From: Alphaproteobacteria bacterium 65-37
GTDB lineage: Bacteria > Pseudomonadota > Alphaproteobacteria > Reyranellales > Reyranellaceae
Assembly (NCBI GenBank): GCA_001897995.1
Contig: MKRV01000265.1
Span: 47,804-111,803, forward strand
Direction: 5' to 3'
Length of the DNA: 64,000 bases
How positions within the stretch are numbered: the stretch's first letter is position 1; each line of letters starts with the position of its first letter. Below are positions 8,100 through 15,544 of the stretch, one piece after another. The position numbers and the translations under genes were made by a program. The notes beneath the pieces are model-generated. The model had not been told where the DNA came from and made no database searches. It was given only the letters and a program-made list of their open reading frames with translations.

Positions 8100-9281
8100 C
8101 TACTTGACCGGGCCAGCCTGCCAGGCCGCCAGCACGCGCAACGAATCGATGATGTGATAGAACGAGCTCGCCGGCGCGGGCTCGTCGATCCAGGTCCCCT
8201 CGCCGGTCAGCTTGTCGCGCCACAGGCCGGCCACCGGCATCTCGAAGAAGCGGAGCAGCGAACGGGCGCCCGCCGCCGCATCGGCGACATAGGCCTGCCG
8301 TACCGCTTCGTCCTTCTCCGATCGCGCCAGGATGATCGCGGCCTTCAGCCATTCGGCCTGCGCCCAGAGCCGCGCCTTGGAGTCGTTCACCGCCATCTCG
8401 TCGGTCAGCTCGAAAAGCGCGACGCCGCGTGTCGTGTCGATGCCGTGATCCGCGCCGATGCGATACAGACGGCGGGCGACCTTGCGCACGTCCTCGCGAC
8501 CGCGCTTCAGCGCCCAGCGCTCGAGCAGGCCCGCCCATTCGAACTGATGCCCCGGCCAGACCAGAGCCCCCATCGCACCGGCGGCCGGTGCCCAGGTGGC
8601 ATCGAAGTATTCCAGGAGGATGCCGCGGTCGCGGGTGATGAAACGGGCCAGGCATAGTTCCGCCACTTCGTCGGCCAGGCGCGCCCAATGTGGATCGGAA
8701 GACACCTCCTCCCAAGCCATCGCCGCCTCGAAGAGATGCATGTGCGGATCGGATTGATAGACCGCATCATCGACAAAGCCGGTGAAGCCGCCCGCCTGCC
8801 CGCGCCGTTCGGCGAGCAGCCGCTCGTGCAGCTGGTTCGCGATCGGCACCAGCTCGGGCGCCTGCTTCTTGGCCCCGTGCGCCGTCGCCATGGCCAGCAG
8901 GGCAAATGCCTGCTCGTAGAGATAGGGTGCGACGGGGAATGGCTTACCGTCGACGGCGAGGCCGTTGCTGAAGAAACCATCGGGCCGACGGTAACGCCCC
9001 AGGAAGTAATCCAGGCCATGTTGCATGGCCTGCTGCGACGGACCGGCCCAGCCCAGATCGCGCGCGACAGCATAGGTGAAGATCTGCCGAGCCTGCACCC
9101 GCGCCCGACGATCGGCGACGACCGGCTGGCCGGCGTGATCGAGCGCTTCGTGGAAACCGCCCCCCGCTTTGTCTGCGCCGACATCCCACCAGATCGGCAG
9201 CGCGTCCTTCATCAGCCAGTTGAGGAGGCGCTCCCGGAGGAGGCTGAGATCACCATCGACGTCGTTCATTCGCCCATCCAT
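8100..9281 (-). CDS. AGE-family (N-acylglucosamine 2-epimerase / mannose isomerase) protein
   Basis: A 393-residue (alpha/alpha)6-barrel protein of the AGE family, which contains N-acylglucosamine 2-epimerases and aldose-ketose isomerases acting on mannose or related sugars. Family hallmarks are the early ARVQARQIFTYAVARD, the DPHMHLFEAAMAWEE segment, the catalytic-loop PGHQFEWAGLL, and the C-terminal ASSFYHII that carries the second catalytic histidine. No sugar kinase or transporter is adjacent, so the true substrate is open. It is convergent with the upstream ALDH gene (36-bp gap). The start could be the ATG at 9281 or at 9269; neither has a clear ribosome-binding site. No copy of the 24-bp operator precedes it. 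Confidence 0.85.
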   Translation of the reverse strand: MDGRMNDVDGDLSLLRERLLNWLMKDALPIWWDVGADKAGGGFHEALDHAGQPVVADRRARVQARQIFTYAVARDLGWAGPSQQAMQHGLDYFLGRYRRPDGFFSNGLAVDGKPFPVAPYLYEQAFALLAMATAHGAKKQAPELVPIANQLHERLLAERRGQAGGFTGFVDDAVYQSDPHMHLFEAAMAWEEVSSDPHWARLADEVAELCLARFITRDRGILLEYFDATWAPAAGAMGALVWPGHQFEWAGLLERWALKRGREDVRKVARRLYRIGADHGIDTTRGVALFELTDEMAVNDSKARLWAQAEWLKAAIILARSEKDEAVRQAYVADAAAGARSLLRFFEMPVAGLWRDKLTGEGTWIDEPAPASSFYHIIDSLRVLAAWQAGPVK

Positions 9282-9434
9282 TTGCAGCCCAATGCTGCCA
9301 GCAGGACGGACTATGCCTCATGCCGATGACGATTGCAGGTTCGTGCTGCGCGTGATTTCACCACTGCTGCATGCTGCCTGCCGATTGGCAAGGGCGGGTG
9401 CCGCCCTCGCCTGTCGATCCTGAACCTGCCGCCT

Positions 9435-10937
9435 TCAGGCTGTCTTGATCCAGACGGCCTTGACGTTGAGGTACTCCTCGAGGTGCTGCTTGCCGCTTTC
9501 GCGACCATAGCCGCTCATCTTGTAGCCTCCGAAGGGAACCGCCGGATCCATCGCCTGGTAGCAGTTGATCCAGACCGAACCGGCACGGATCGCCTTGGCC
9601 AGCCGATGGGCCTTGCTGACGTCACGTGTCCACACGCCGCTGCCGAGGCCGAAGGTGGTCGCGTTGCCGCGCTGGATGACTTCGTCGATGTCGGTGAACG
9701 GGATCGCCGAGATCACCGGCCCGAAGATTTCCTCCTGGGCGATGCGCATGTCGTCACGGACGTCGGCGAAGACCGTCGGCGGCACGAAGTACCCCTTCTG
9801 GTAATCCCCGTCCGTCAGCCGCTCACCGCCACTCAGGCGCTTGGCGCCCTCCTGCCGGCCGATGCTGAGATAATCAGTGACGCGGTCGAGTTGCTCCGAG
9901 GAAACGAGCGGTCCCACCTGTGTCTCCGGATTCACGCCGTTGCCGACCTTCAGGTTCTTGGCGAAGCGCGCCACCTTGTCGGTAAACTCCTCGTAGACCT
10001 TCTTCTCCACGAAGAGCCGCGTGCCGGCACTGCAGATCTGCCCGGAATTGGCGAACACCGCCATGCTGGCTCCCGGCACGGCGGCATCGAGATCGGCATC
10101 GGCGAACACGATATCCGGCGACTTGCCGCCCAGCTCCAACGACACCCGCTTCAGGTTGCCCGCCGAAGCCTGGACGATCTTCTGGCCCGTGAGGTGAGAT
10201 CCCGTGAAAGCCACCTTGTCGACGTCGGGATGCGACGAGAGTGCAGCACCGGCCGTGTCGCCATAGCCCGGCACCACATTGACCACGCCCGGCGGCACCC
10301 CGGCTTCCAGACAGAGTTCGCCCAGCCTCAGCGAGGTCAATGGCGCCTCCTCGGCCGGCTTCAGGACCACGGTGCAGCCCGTGGCGAGGGCCGGCCCGAT
10401 CTTCCAGATGGTCGCGGTCAGCGGGCCATTCCAGGGAATGATGGCGCCGACCACGCCGACCGGCTCCTTCAAGGTGTAGGAGAAGATCTCGCCTCCCAGC
10501 GAGTTCTCGATCGTTTCACCGTGCAGGGATGTCGCCATGCCGGCGTAGTAGCGCAGCATGCCGACGGCCCGCTGCCGATTGTTGCGCGTTCGGCTGATGG
10601 GCGCTCCCATGTCGAACGTATCGAGGGCCGCCAGCTCCTCGATGTGCCGCTCCACGAGGTCGGCCAGCTTGAGCAACAACAGCTGCCGCTCCGCTGGCTT
10701 CCACTTGCTCCAGGGTCCGGTGAAGGCCTTGCGTGCGGCCGCCACGGCGCGATCGATATCCTCGCGATCGCCCTCCGCCACCTGCGCCAGCAGTTCGCCG
10801 GTCGCGGGATTGCGGCTTTCGAAGGTCTTGCCCGACGCGGCCGGCACCCAGCGGCCATCGATCAGCATCAGCTTGATCTTGCCATCGATGTAGGCCGGAC
10901 GCTGCGCTACGCCTTTCTCTACGACTGTCATCTTCAT
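9435..10937 (-). CDS. Aldehyde dehydrogenase (second of three), downstream in two-gene operon
   Basis: A 500-residue ALDH with nucleophile Cys302 (NSGQIC), general base Glu268 (LELGGK), PWNGPLTATIWKIGPALATGC for the cofactor pocket, and EEIFGPVISAIPF. It starts 7 bp after the stop of the next ALDH gene, so the two are cotranscribed from operator site C. Two ATGs (10937 and 10931) are possible; GAGAGGAGA fits the second slightly better. PALAT-GCTVVLKPAEEAPL and the aromatic-aldehyde-like spacing resemble betaine and aromatic aldehyde dehydrogenases, but the substrate is unknown. Having two different ALDHs in one operon suggests two aldehydes, or a hetero-assembly, in one pathway (inference). 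Confidence 0.93.
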   Translation of the reverse strand: MKMTVVEKGVAQRPAYIDGKIKLMLIDGRWVPAASGKTFESRNPATGELLAQVAEGDREDIDRAVAAARKAFTGPWSKWKPAERQLLLLKLADLVERHIEELAALDTFDMGAPISRTRNNRQRAVGMLRYYAGMATSLHGETIENSLGGEIFSYTLKEPVGVVGAIIPWNGPLTATIWKIGPALATGCTVVLKPAEEAPLTSLRLGELCLEAGVPPGVVNVVPGYGDTAGAALSSHPDVDKVAFTGSHLTGQKIVQASAGNLKRVSLELGGKSPDIVFADADLDAAVPGASMAVFANSGQICSAGTRLFVEKKVYEEFTDKVARFAKNLKVGNGVNPETQVGPLVSSEQLDRVTDYLSIGRQEGAKRLSGGERLTDGDYQKGYFVPPTVFADVRDDMRIAQEEIFGPVISAIPFTDIDEVIQRGNATTFGLGSGVWTRDVSKAHRLAKAIRAGSVWINCYQAMDPAVPFGGYKMSGYGRESGKQHLEEYLNVKAVWIKTA

Positions 10938-10944
10938 TCTCCTC

Positions 10945-12441
10945 TCAGAGCATCGCGGCGACGGCTTTCACTTCGGTGTAGAGCTCGATCGCCTCGTAAC
11001 CCATTTCGCGGCCCCAGCCGGACTGCTTGTAACCACCGAACGGCAGGGCCACGTCGTTGAAGTTGTGAACGTTGATCCAGACCGAGCCGGCCTTGAGCCG
11101 ACGCGCGAGCTTGTGTGCAACGCCGATGTCGCGGGTCCAGATGCTCGCCGCCAAGCCATACTCGGTGGCATTGCCTTGGCGTGCGATCCGTTCGAGATCG
11201 TCGTCGTTGAACGGCATGGCGCAGACCACCGGCCCGAAGATCTCCTCGCGCACGACCTTCATGGCCGGCGTGGTCTTGGTCAGGACAGTCGGCTCGATGA
11301 AGTAGCCTTCGTTGCCGTGTCGCCGTCCACCGGTGATGGCCTCGGCGCCCTCGTCCTTGCCCGCGGTGAGGTAACCGGTCACGCGCTGGAACTGCTCCTC
11401 CGACACCAGCGGCCCGACGCGCGTGGTCGGATCGAGGCCCGGTCCGATCTTGAGCTTCTGCGCCTCGTCGGACAGCCCCGCCATCATCTTGTCGAACAGG
11501 CGCTCGTGCACGAAAAGGCGCGACCCCGCCGTGCAGCACTGCCCCATGTTGAAGAAGATGCCGGTGGCAGCGCCCGGGATGGCGACCGACAGGTCGGCAT
11601 CGGGGAAGACGAAGGACGGCGACTTGCCGCCGAGCTCCAGGCTCACTTTCTTGAGGTTTCCTGCCGCCGCCTGGACGATCAGCTTGCCGACTTCGGTCGA
11701 GCCGGTGAACGCCACCTTGTCGACGTCGGGATGAGCCGCTAGCGCCGCCCCGGGGGCACCATCGCCCGTCACGATGTTCACGACGCCCGGCGGAAAGCCC
11801 GCCTCCATGATCAGTTCACCGAGGCGAAGCGCAGACAGCGGCGTCTGCTCGGCCGGCTTCAGCACGATCGTGCAGCCTGCCGCCAGGGCCGGGGCGATCT
11901 TCCACACCGCCATCATCAAGGGAAAATTCCAGGGAATGATCTGACCGACCACGCCCACCGGCTCACGCGTCGAATAGGCATGCCATTCGCCGGGAGCCGA
12001 CAGCGGAATGCTCTGGCCGGTGATCTTGGTGGCCCAGCCGGCCATGTAGCGCAGCAATTCACAGGAGAACGGCAGGTCCACCATCTTGGCGTCGCTGATC
12101 GGCTTGCCGTTGTCGATGCTCTCGATCTCGGCCAGTTCGGTGGCGTGCTTCTCGAGGAGATCCGCCAGGCGCCAGACGATCTTGCCCCGCTCGGTCGGCT
12201 TGACCTTGCCCCAGGGCCCGTCTTCGAACGCCTTGCGCGCCGCCTTCACCGCAAGATCGATATCGGCGGCACCGCCTTCGGCGACGGCGGCGATCTGGCC
12301 ACCTGTGGCCGGGTCGAACACGGCAAAGGTCTTGCCGCTCTGCGGCGCGACCCATTTTCCGTCGATCAAGAGCTTATGCGGCTTGGAGATGAAGGCGGAA
12401 GCGGCGGCGCCCAGGCGCCCGACATTGACCGAAACGTCCAT
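10945..12441 (-). CDS. Aldehyde dehydrogenase (third), phenylacetaldehyde-dehydrogenase-like
   Basis: A 498-residue ALDH with nucleophile Cys303 (NMGQCC), general base Glu269 (LELGGK), PWNFPLMMAVWKIAPALAAGC, and the C-terminal PFGGYKQSGWGREMG. The NMGQCCTAGSR signature and IESIDNGKP segment are typical of the ALDH1/2-like group that includes phenylacetaldehyde dehydrogenases. The ATG at 12441 is preceded by AGGAGG at ideal spacing; the open frame continues upstream but lacks another good start. Operator site C lies 30 bp upstream. It is the first gene of the operon with the ALDH at 9435-10937. The substrate is inferred only by family. Confidence 0.94.
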   Translation of the reverse strand: MDVSVNVGRLGAAASAFISKPHKLLIDGKWVAPQSGKTFAVFDPATGGQIAAVAEGGAADIDLAVKAARKAFEDGPWGKVKPTERGKIVWRLADLLEKHATELAEIESIDNGKPISDAKMVDLPFSCELLRYMAGWATKITGQSIPLSAPGEWHAYSTREPVGVVGQIIPWNFPLMMAVWKIAPALAAGCTIVLKPAEQTPLSALRLGELIMEAGFPPGVVNIVTGDGAPGAALAAHPDVDKVAFTGSTEVGKLIVQAAAGNLKKVSLELGGKSPSFVFPDADLSVAIPGAATGIFFNMGQCCTAGSRLFVHERLFDKMMAGLSDEAQKLKIGPGLDPTTRVGPLVSEEQFQRVTGYLTAGKDEGAEAITGGRRHGNEGYFIEPTVLTKTTPAMKVVREEIFGPVVCAMPFNDDDLERIARQGNATEYGLAASIWTRDIGVAHKLARRLKAGSVWINVHNFNDVALPFGGYKQSGWGREMGYEAIELYTEVKAVAAML

Positions 12442-12471
12442 GATTTCCTCCTGATTCGAGCAACTTGTCTT

Positions 12472-12495
12472 CGTTATATTTAATAGAATATAACG
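12472..12495. promoter_or_regulatory. 24-bp palindromic operator, site C (best match)
   Basis: Half-sites CGTTATATT and AATATAACG are perfect inverted repeats around six bases. This is the most symmetrical of the six copies. It lies 30 bp before the ATG of the minus-strand ALDH operon and 108 bp before the plus-strand ModE-like gene. Confidence 0.8.
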
Positions 12496-12603
12496 AGGCA
12501 GCTGACCTGCGTCACGAGCCAACTGGCCGGCCGCCCCGGCGGCCCGACCGCTGTCCACTTCGGCCATCTGGCCTCGCTCGCTGGCCTGTCGCATAATCGC
12601 GAC

Positions 12604-13002
12604 ATGGGACGCACGCCGACCAAGCCAGCCACCAAACCTGTCGACAAGACATCCCTGCACCTGCGCGTCGATTTCGGGGGCGAGCGGTCGATCGGGCCGG
12701 GCAAGATTCGCCTCCTCGAGCTGATCAACGAAACCGGCTCGATCTCTGCGGCCGGACGATCGCTGGCCATGTCCTACCGGCAGGCTTGGCTCCTCATCGA
12801 CGAACTCAACAAGATGTTCCGCGAGCCGGTCGTGGTCGCCCAGACCGGCGGCGGCGGCGGCGGCGGCGCCGTTGTCACGGAGACCGGCAACGATATCGTC
12901 CGCCTCTATCGGGAGATGGAGCGCCGCGCCTACGGCGTCTCGACCCCGGAAATGCGCTCCCTTGCCCGCCTGCTGACGCCGCCCGCGGAAAAACTCCACT
13001 GA
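12604..13002 (+). CDS. ModE-type N-terminal DNA-binding protein (no Mop domains)
   Basis: A 132-residue protein matching the winged helix-turn-helix half of ModE. It shows GPGKIRLLELINETGSISAAGRSLAMSYRQAWLLIDELN, followed by a wing with a seven-glycine run (nt 12848-12868) and AVVTETGNDIVRLYREMERR. ModE represses molybdate uptake genes and activates molybdoenzyme genes. The C-terminal Mop (molybdate-binding) domains are absent here, while a free-standing Mop protein is encoded at 14831-15037. A CATAAT -10-like box lies six bases before the ATG (12592-12597), so the mRNA may be leaderless. It diverges from the ALDH operon across operator C. Confidence 0.85.
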   Translation: MGRTPTKPATKPVDKTSLHLRVDFGGERSIGPGKIRLLELINETGSISAAGRSLAMSYRQAWLLIDELNKMFREPVVVAQTGGGGGGGAVVTETGNDIVRLYREMERRAYGVSTPEMRSLARLLTPPAEKLH

Positions 13003-13044
13003 CGTCGGGTTCGGCCGCCTTCCTCAGGCGCTTGCGTCGCCTTC

Positions 13045-13068
13045 CGTTATATCTTACTGAACATAGCG
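13045..13068. promoter_or_regulatory. 24-bp palindromic operator, site D
   Basis: Half-sites CGTTATATC and AACATAGCG flank six bases. The site ends 27 bp before the ATG of the two-gene unit encoding small paralogs 2 and 3. It lies 42 bp after the stop of the ModE-like gene, so that pair has its own regulated promoter. Confidence 0.75.
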
Positions 13069-13095
13069 AGTTTCACCGATTGCAGGTGTCGTACC

Positions 13096-13476
13096 ATGGA
13101 AATCGTCGGCAAGGCCCTGACCACCTGCCAGATCGACCCCACCGGCGACTCGTTCCGCATCATCATGGAAGATGCCGAGGGCCGTCCCGCGTCGGTCGTG
13201 TTGCCGACGGAATGCCTTCGTTCCCTTCTGATGACCCTGCCGAACGTGATCGAGCAGGCCCTGAAGGCACGATATCGCGACGATACCTTGAAGGTCGTCT
13301 ATCCGATGGGGGGCTACACCCTGCACGCCGCGGCGGGCAGCGACAGCCGGATCCTGACGATGACGACGCCGGACGGTTTCAAGGTCTCCTTCGCCCTGTC
13401 GCCCGAGGATGCCGGCGGACTGGCCCTGTCCCTGGTCGATGTCGATGTCGACCAGCCTCGCGCCGCCTTCAACTAG
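13096..13476 (+). CDS. Small conserved protein of unknown function, paralog 2
   Basis: A 126-residue protein without signal peptide or membrane segment. It is the most diverged of three paralogs in this block. The shared pattern is still visible: ASVVLPTECLRSLLMTLPN matches the LxxP...L..LL segment, and DGFKVSFALSPEDAGGLALSL matches the closing SF[SA][LM] segment plus helix. The middle differs (YPMGGYTLHAAAG). It is followed after 10 bp by paralog 3, forming a bicistron under operator D. No enzyme motif is visible. A ligand-binding or structural role is possible but unproven. Confidence 0.78.
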   Translation: MEIVGKALTTCQIDPTGDSFRIIMEDAEGRPASVVLPTECLRSLLMTLPNVIEQALKARYRDDTLKVVYPMGGYTLHAAAGSDSRILTMTTPDGFKVSFALSPEDAGGLALSLVDVDVDQPRAAFN

Positions 13477-13486
13477 GCGTTCTTGC

Positions 13487-13885
13487 ATGGATGGCAGCGA
13501 GCAGCGGATCGATCTCGGCGACGCCGTCGAGGTCAGCGGAGAACTGCTGCCGCAGGCCAATGCCGTGCAGCTTTCGGTCGTACGGCGGAGTGGCGAACGG
13601 ACGACCCTCACCATCCCGGCGGCCGATCTGCAGCGTCTGGTCCCGCTCCTGCTCCTGCTGGGACGCGCCCTGCCTCAGGGTGGGTCCGATGCAAGCACCC
13701 AACTTTCGCTGGTGCCGACGGACTCTCTCAGCGTCGGCGAACTGCCGGGCGGCGAGACCTTGCTCGCCGTTGCCGTAGGCCCGGCAACGGTCGGTTTCTC
13801 CATGCCGGCCGCTGCCGCCGAGAAGCTGGGGCGGTCCCTGCTCCTGGCCGGCAGCGAACCGTCGACCGTCACTTCAGTACAGTGA
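13487..13885 (+). CDS. Small conserved protein of unknown function, paralog 3
   Basis: A 132-residue protein, closest in pattern to paralog 1. LTIPAADLQRLVPLLLLLGRAL aligns with the LSFPTVDLQHFVTLLLMLGGKA segment, and VGPATVGFSMP...EKLGRSLLLAG aligns with its C terminus. The ATG at 13487 follows the paralog 2 stop by 10 bp with no strong ribosome-binding site, so translation may be coupled. Its last 17 bp overlap the 3' end of the convergent modA gene. Function is unknown. Confidence 0.78.
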   Translation: MDGSEQRIDLGDAVEVSGELLPQANAVQLSVVRRSGERTTLTIPAADLQRLVPLLLLLGRALPQGGSDASTQLSLVPTDSLSVGELPGGETLLAVAVGPATVGFSMPAAAAEKLGRSLLLAGSEPSTVTSVQ

Positions 13886-14660
13886 AGCCCTGCTTGTCGA
13901 AGAACGGCTTGGCGGCCGGCGACTTGAGATAGTCGACAAAGGCCAGCGCGTCCGGGTTGGTCGACGTGGCAAGCAGCGCCATCGGATAGACGATCGGCGG
14001 ATGGCTGCCGTCCGGGAAGGCGCCGACGATGCGGACATTGGGATCGGACGCCGCGTCGGTCTTGTAGACGATGCCGAGGGGCGCCTCGCCGCGAGACACC
14101 AGCGTCAGCGCCATGCGCACATTCTCCGCCTGCGCCACCCGGTCGGCCACCGACGGCCACACGCCGAGCGATTCGAGGGCGGCTTTACCGTATTTGCCGG
14201 CCGGAACGGCGTCCACATTGCCCATGGCGAGGCGGCCGTCATTGCCCAACGCCGCCCGCAGGTTGAAGCCCTTCTCGACCTTGAGGTCGAGCTTGAAGTC
14301 CTTGGCGGCGATCAGCACGATCTGGTTGCCGAGGAAGTCGACGCGGCTCGGTGCCTTGATCAGCTTGCGCTCGGCGACGTAATCCATCCACGGAATGTCT
14401 GCTGAGATGAAGATGTCGGCGGGAATTCCGCTCTCGATCTGCTTGGCCAGCACCGAACTGGAGGCATAGGAGATCTTGGTCGACTTGCCGGTCTGCTTGT
14501 TCCAGGCAGCCGAGGCATCGTCGAGCGCGTTTTTCAGGCTGGCAGCCGCCAGAATGACGACGTCCTTGCTCTGGGCGTCGGCTGGACGCGTGCCGCTTAG
14601 CGCCATCACCAGTGCGGCCGCGGCCAGTGCCGCCCCGAAAACCCGACGAGATGCCCGCAT
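13869..14660 (-). CDS. modA: Molybdate ABC transporter periplasmic binding protein, ModA-like (orphan)
   Basis: A 263-residue secreted protein with signal MRASRRVFGAALAAAALVMALS...ADAQ. It has the ModA signature ILAAASLKNALDD, then SYASSSVLAKQIESGIPADIFISAD, VLIAA, and a C-terminal GIVYKTDA and YPMALL. ModA captures molybdate or tungstate for the ModBC permease. No modB or modC lies anywhere in the window, although a different three-gene ABC importer follows 880 bp away. The ATG at 14660 has GGGAGG six bases upstream. Operator site E lies 24 bp upstream, tying modA to the same regulator as the aldehyde dehydrogenases. Confidence 0.9.
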   Translation of the reverse strand: MRASRRVFGAALAAAALVMALSGTRPADAQSKDVVILAAASLKNALDDASAAWNKQTGKSTKISYASSSVLAKQIESGIPADIFISADIPWMDYVAERKLIKAPSRVDFLGNQIVLIAAKDFKLDLKVEKGFNLRAALGNDGRLAMGNVDAVPAGKYGKAALESLGVWPSVADRVAQAENVRMALTLVSRGEAPLGIVYKTDAASDPNVRIVGAFPDGSHPPIVYPMALLATSTNPDALAFVDYLKSPAAKPFFDKQGFTVLK

Positions 14661-14684
14661 GAAAACCTCCCACGTTCGCCTGGT

Positions 14685-14708
14685 CGATATATCAATTTGA
14701 ACATATCG
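14685..14708. promoter_or_regulatory. 24-bp palindromic operator, site E (upstream of modA)
   Basis: Half-sites CGATATATC and AACATATCG flank six bases. The third position of each arm differs from sites A-D in a compensated way (CGAT/ATCG instead of CGTT/AACG), which keeps the symmetry. It is 24 bp before the modA ATG on the minus strand. Confidence 0.75.
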
Positions 14709-14830
14709 ATAGCCAGAGGAATCGCAGATATTCTGCATTTTCCCTGCGCCGATTTCCGATGCGTTATCCCTCAATGGATATGCAACGATGGCCACCCTAT
14801 ACTCCCGGCCGTCAATCCAATGGAGGATTC

Positions 14831-15037
14831 ATGCGGATCAGCGCCAGAAACCGGTTGAAAGGCAAGATCGTCGAAGTGAAGAAGGGCCAGACGACCGCCC
14901 ATGTCCGGATCGACGTGAACGGCATCGTCGTGACCGCCGCCATCACCAACGATGCCGTCGACGAGCTTGCCCTCAAGGTCGGGCAGGATGCCTATGCGGT
15001 GATCAAGGCCTCCGACGTCATGGTCGGCCTGGACTGA
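14831..15037 (+). CDS. Single-domain molybdenum-pterin/molybdate-binding protein (Mop, TOBE domain)
   Basis: A 68-residue protein that is one complete Mop/TOBE domain. It opens with MRISARNRLKGKIVEV, has the VKKGQTTAHVRIDV and VVTAAITNDAVDEL strands, and ends in the family's YAVIKASDVMVG. Proteins of this type form oligomers that bind molybdate or tungstate and act as cytosolic stores (molbindin). The ATG at 14831 is preceded by GGAGGA five bases before; upstream in-frame ATGs lack such a site. It leads a run of closely spaced plus-strand genes (TrmO-like, binding protein, permease, ATPase), which supports molybdate as that importer's cargo. Confidence 0.9.
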   Translation: MRISARNRLKGKIVEVKKGQTTAHVRIDVNGIVVTAAITNDAVDELALKVGQDAYAVIKASDVMVGLD

Positions 15038-15046
15038 TCGCCCTCG

Positions 15047-15544
15047 ATGGTCCGGCTGAACGAGATCCGCCAGGGTGAACGCGCGGCCGATCTGCCGGAC
15101 CGCGACGACGCCTCGTTGCTGTTCATCGGGCGGATCCGGACCCCCTGGACCTCCCGCCTGGAGACGCCGCGGCAGGGCCGCCTCGACGGGCCGACCTGCC
15201 GTCTCGAACTGGAGGCTCCGTGGGACGAAGGCCTGCTGGGCATTGCCGAGTTCGAGCGGCTGGAGGTTCTCTACTGGCTGCATGAGTCGCGCCGCGACCT
15301 GGTGCATCAGAGCCCGCGCAACGACGGGCAGGCGCGCGGTGTCTTCTCCTTGCGCACACCGGTCCGCCCCAATCCGATCGGAACCTCGATCGTCCGGCTC
15401 GTGAAGATCGAGGGATCGGTGCTGTTCGTCCGCGGCATGGACTGCCTCGACGGTACCCCCCTGCTCGATGTGAAACCCGATCGAACCCTGTTCGAGCCGC
15501 TGGCGCCCGCCCAGGCAGGTGACTTCCAGGTCGGAGATCAGTGA
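15047..15544 (+). CDS. TrmO-like (TsaA/YaeB family) methyltransferase
   Basis: A 165-residue protein of the TsaA domain family. It shows FIGRIRTPW, the WLHESRRDLV segment, and the S-adenosylmethionine site pattern RGVFSLRTPVRPNPIGTSIVRL. TrmO N6-methylates t6A37 in tRNA-Thr. Short single-domain members also occur in metal-uptake operons, where their role is unclear. Here it starts 9 bp after the Mop gene and overlaps the next gene by the 4-bp GTGA, so it belongs to the transporter operon. The context could mean a local role in molybdenum or tungsten metabolism rather than tRNA modification (inference). Confidence 0.85.
   Translation: MVRLNEIRQGERAADLPDRDDASLLFIGRIRTPWTSRLETPRQGRLDGPTCRLELEAPWDEGLLGIAEFERLEVLYWLHESRRDLVHQSPRNDGQARGVFSLRTPVRPNPIGTSIVRLVKIEGSVLFVRGMDCLDGTPLLDVKPDRTLFEPLAPAQAGDFQVGDQ

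Noticed and set aside
9333-11060. A 575-codon plus-strand open frame opposite the second aldehyde dehydrogenase
   Set aside because: Antisense shadow; the minus strand carries complete ALDH catalytic motifs.
12848-12868. Poly-glycine tract in the ModE-like gene as a frameshift or sequencing artefact
   Set aside because: The frame stays open on both sides with conserved ModE wing sequence, and Gly-rich wings occur in this family.
14762-14787. A seventh copy of the operator upstream of the Mop gene (CGTTATCC and GGATATGCAACG arms)
   Set aside because: The outer CG pairs are 26 bp apart and the arms are offset by two bases, so it breaks the strict 24-bp geometry of the other six.
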